Source of the DNA: Pseudomonas sp. PGPPP3
Lineage (GTDB): Bacteria > Pseudomonadota > Gammaproteobacteria > Pseudomonadales > Pseudomonadaceae
Assembly: GCA_002256055.1 (NCBI GenBank)
Contig: NKIE01000029.1
Location: 1-13,534 of the forward strand
Direction of reading: 5' to 3'
Length of the DNA: 13,534 bases
Shown: positions 11,819 to 13,534 of the stretch, in pieces
Layout: each line of letters opens with the position of its first letter
Numbering within the stretch: position 1 is the stretch's first letter
Made by a program: the position numbers and the translations under genes
Notes under the pieces: model-generated
What the model was told of the DNA's origin: nothing
Seen by the model: the letters and a program-made list of their open reading frames with translations, nothing else
The model's database searches: none

Positions 11819-11845
11819 CAAAGCGCCATTGCCCGGGCATTTGCG

Positions 11846-12742
11846 CTACTCAGACACCCGTACAGGCTGGGCCTTTTGTTGGCGACGGATTTCCTTGCGC
11901 TTCATTGCCAGGTACTCGTCACGCTCCAGTTCATGCAACTGCCGGGGATAGCGCTCAACGCCGGTATGCCAGGCGTTCAGACGTTGCTCTTGTTGCTCGG
12001 TGGCACTGACCGACAAAGCACCGAGGTAGGCCTCAACGGCGAGGAAGTAGCGCATGGTGTTGCGCTCGACCACACCGCGCATGCTGCCTTGATACAGCGG
12101 CTGTCCGGCGCTGTCGGTGCCGACCACACTGAAGCCCACCTTGTCGCGGCCGAGGGTGGCTAGATAACCGCCCATGGCGGCATGGGCTGCCATGCCGTAA
12201 CGGTAGGCGTAGGTCAGGTGCAGAAAGCTGTGCTGCGCATCGAGCGCCACCAGCTCCACGGCGATAGCGTAATCCCGAGTCCCCAGCGGACCATCGGCGG
12301 CGCTCAGCCGCACCTGCAGGGCGTCACTGCCGTTGGTATTGGCCCGATAGGTGAAGGCAAAGGGGTAAGCATTGGCCAATGGCTGTTCATACTTGCGGCC
12401 GATATCCACATGCAAAGTGGCAACACCGCCAGCCGGCGATGGCCAGCAACCTTTCACGTTCAGATGCAGGATCAGTACCTGACACCACTGCGCCATGCTC
12501 TGCAAGGCGGGCGCGGCGACAGCGAAGGGCTGCTCCAACTGGGCATAGATGTCGCCCTTGAGCTGACCGCCCTCCTCACTCGACTGCTGGTACAGCGGCC
12601 TGCCAAACGGGTTATCTGCCAGTTGCTCGCGCAGCTCGGCATGCCGAGCCAACAGCGCCTGGGCAACCTCGCTCGCGGCCAGTGCTTGAGGCCCCTGGGC
12701 CATCATCCCCAGCAGGCAGCAACTCAAGGGGATGAACTTCAT
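11846..12742 (-). CDS. Exported protein of unknown function, coupled to an antiporter gene
   Basis: This 298-aa protein has a cleavable signal peptide (MKFIPLSCCLLGMMAQGPQA, cut after ALA at about 23) and no lipobox at the cut. The mature part has helical N-terminal residues, then PLYQQSSEEGGQLKGDIYAQ and Cys87 and Cys99, which could form a disulfide. GPLGTRDYAI, HLTYAYRYG, GRDKVGFSVVG and RGVVERNTMRYFLAVEAYL follow, then a basic, Glu/Arg-rich tail. This set of segments looks like a conserved Pseudomonas hypothetical protein, probably with a lipid-binding-like beta fold; that fold guess is inference. The ATG at 12742 overlaps the antiporter stop as TAATG, with GGAG 10 nt before, so translation is coupled. 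It probably acts in the periplasm. A 135-bp gap separates its end from the DUF3309 start. Confidence 0.8.
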   Translation of the reverse strand: MKFIPLSCCLLGMMAQGPQALAASEVAQALLARHAELREQLADNPFGRPLYQQSSEEGGQLKGDIYAQLEQPFAVAAPALQSMAQWCQVLILHLNVKGCWPSPAGGVATLHVDIGRKYEQPLANAYPFAFTYRANTNGSDALQVRLSAADGPLGTRDYAIAVELVALDAQHSFLHLTYAYRYGMAAHAAMGGYLATLGRDKVGFSVVGTDSAGQPLYQGSMRGVVERNTMRYFLAVEAYLGALSVSATEQQEQRLNAWHTGVERYPRQLHELERDEYLAMKRKEIRRQQKAQPVRVSE

Positions 12743-13534
12743 TAGGGTTTTACTCCGGAGTTGCGCGCACGCACATGGCCCGCACGGGATTCACGCCGCG
12801 CTTTGCGCCGGCTGTAGAGACTCATCAACGGCGTCACGGAAACCCCGTGCAACAGCACCGAGGCCGTAACGGTCGTGAGGGTAATGGCGATGAACTGCTC
12901 CACCAGCGGGCTGGGCAGGCCATGGCTGATGGCAAACATCAGGTAGTAAACAGAGCCAATCCCACGAATGCCGAACCAGCCGATCAGCCGGCGCTGATCG
13001 GCAGTGCTGTCGGTGCCCAGCAGTCCGAGCCAGACCGACACAGGGCGAACAACCAAAAACAGCAGAAAGACAAACCCCAACACGTGAAGCTCGACGCGGA
13101 TAAACGCCAGCATGGCGCCCACCACCAGCACCACGGTGACTTCAGCAATGCGCTCCAGCTGCTCATTAAAACCACGCACCCCCTGCATCAGGTGGGCACT
13201 CACGGGCCCAGGCTCGGCAGCCGCCGGGGTACTGGACTGATGAACCCATTGCAAGGCCAGTCCCGCAGCAAATACGGCGAGAAAACCATTGGCATCCCAG
13301 AGCACTGCAACGCCATAGACCAAGGCCACCAGGCCGAGGGCGAGAAACTCGTCGAGGCCCAGACAGGCCTTATGGCGGCTGCGCAGATAGACCACCAGCT
13401 TGCCGATCAGGACACCCAGCAGCGCACCGATCAGCAAGCCCAGGGCAATCGCCCAGAGCACCTCCACCGCCAGCCAGTGCACCCCCCAGGGACCCAAATC
13501 GTGCAGCCCGAGCAGGCCGAGGCCGCGCAGGACA
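12742..13534 (-). CDS. CPA1/NhaP-type cation:proton antiporter, C-terminal part (runs off right edge)
   Basis: About 263 C-terminal residues lie in the window; the frame is open to the last base, so the N-terminus is outside. At least six hydrophobic segments are visible: ALGLLIGALLGVLIGKLVVY, FLALGLVALVYGVAVL, FLAVFAAGLAL, VTVVLVVGAMLAFI, FVFLLFLVVRPVSVWLGLL, LTTVTASVLLHGVSV. Diagnostic CPA1 features are LDEFLALGL, GFLAVFAAGLAL and, late, RRLIGWFGIRGIGSVYYLMFA; the G-x-R-G-I/S segment is the conserved arginine helix. The role is Na+ or K+ exchange for protons across the inner membrane (ion not determined). The basic cytoplasmic tail RRKARRESRAG ends it. It overlaps the next gene by one base (TAATG). 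An in-frame TTG at 13497 is not a real start, because family-like sequence continues upstream of it. Confidence 0.9.
   Translation of the reverse strand, partial: VLRGLGLLGLHDLGPWGVHWLAVEVLWAIALGLLIGALLGVLIGKLVVYLRSRHKACLGLDEFLALGLVALVYGVAVLWDANGFLAVFAAGLALQWVHQSSTPAAAEPGPVSAHLMQGVRGFNEQLERIAEVTVVLVVGAMLAFIRVELHVLGFVFLLFLVVRPVSVWLGLLGTDSTADQRRLIGWFGIRGIGSVYYLMFAISHGLPSPLVEQFIAITLTTVTASVLLHGVSVTPLMSLYSRRKARRESRAGHVRARNSGVKP

Noticed and set aside
1..13534. Mobile element, CRISPR, tRNA or rRNA
   Set aside because: No transposase or integrase motif, no regularly spaced direct repeats, no cloverleaf or rRNA stretch; the repeats found are single dyads at gene starts and do not match the GTAGGAGCGAGC-type Pseudomonas REP units.

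Overview
The window looks like chromosome of a fluorescent-type Pseudomonas. The evidence is the GC-rich coding with strong third-position GC bias, a ThrH and a [4Fe-4S]-type CysH that read almost like P. aeruginosa proteins, and many small stress proteins typical of the genus. There is no IS element, integrase, CRISPR array, tRNA or rRNA. All calls come from reading the sequence; nothing was searched.

Layout. (1) 54-1704: two housekeeping genes, thrH (-) and cysH (+), divergently transcribed, each ending in a textbook intrinsic terminator. (2) 1740-2443: three very small minus-strand envelope genes (YgdI/YgdR-like lipoprotein, a two-helix membrane protein, a 49-aa Lmo0937-type membrane protein). 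(3) 2660-4247: two tandem Crp/Fnr-family regulator genes (+). The first is broken by an apparent 20-bp deletion; the second is intact and has a leader that can fold over its ribosome binding site. (4) 7610-4231: a minus-strand set of DUF4398 lipoprotein, OmpA/DUF4398 lipoprotein and REC-PAS-GGDEF-EAL protein. The first two overlap by ATGA; the third follows a perfect 9-bp hairpin and ends convergently inside the second regulator's 3' end. (5) 9055-7783: a 48-aa protein, CsbD and a triple-BON OsmY-like periplasmic protein (-). (6) 9347-10105: DUF883 (YqjD/ElaB-type) plus a YqjK-like partner (+). (7) 10665-10136: a bacterioferritin-like protein (-) whose expected start is out of frame. (8) 10972-11499: a glycine-zipper stress-type protein (+); 11710-11552: DUF3309 (-). 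(9) 12742-11846: a conserved-looking exported protein of unknown role, coupled by TAATG to the 3' part of a CPA1/NhaP-type cation:proton antiporter that runs off the right edge.

Together, regions 2-8 read as a general stress island: envelope-strengthening lipoproteins, BON/CsbD/DUF883 osmotic and stationary-phase proteins, iron sequestration, c-di-GMP signalling and local Crp/Fnr regulators.

The most notable unlabelled signal is a 14-bp inverted repeat with consensus GTNCGNTRACGMAC. It occurs at least four times (2571-2584, 9204-9217, 10845-10858, 11805-11818), always 95-130 bp upstream of a small stress gene and in the same orientation relative to that gene. Its 5-4-5 dyad geometry is that of Crp/Fnr-family operators, so the two local regulators are candidate binders. 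That link is inference.
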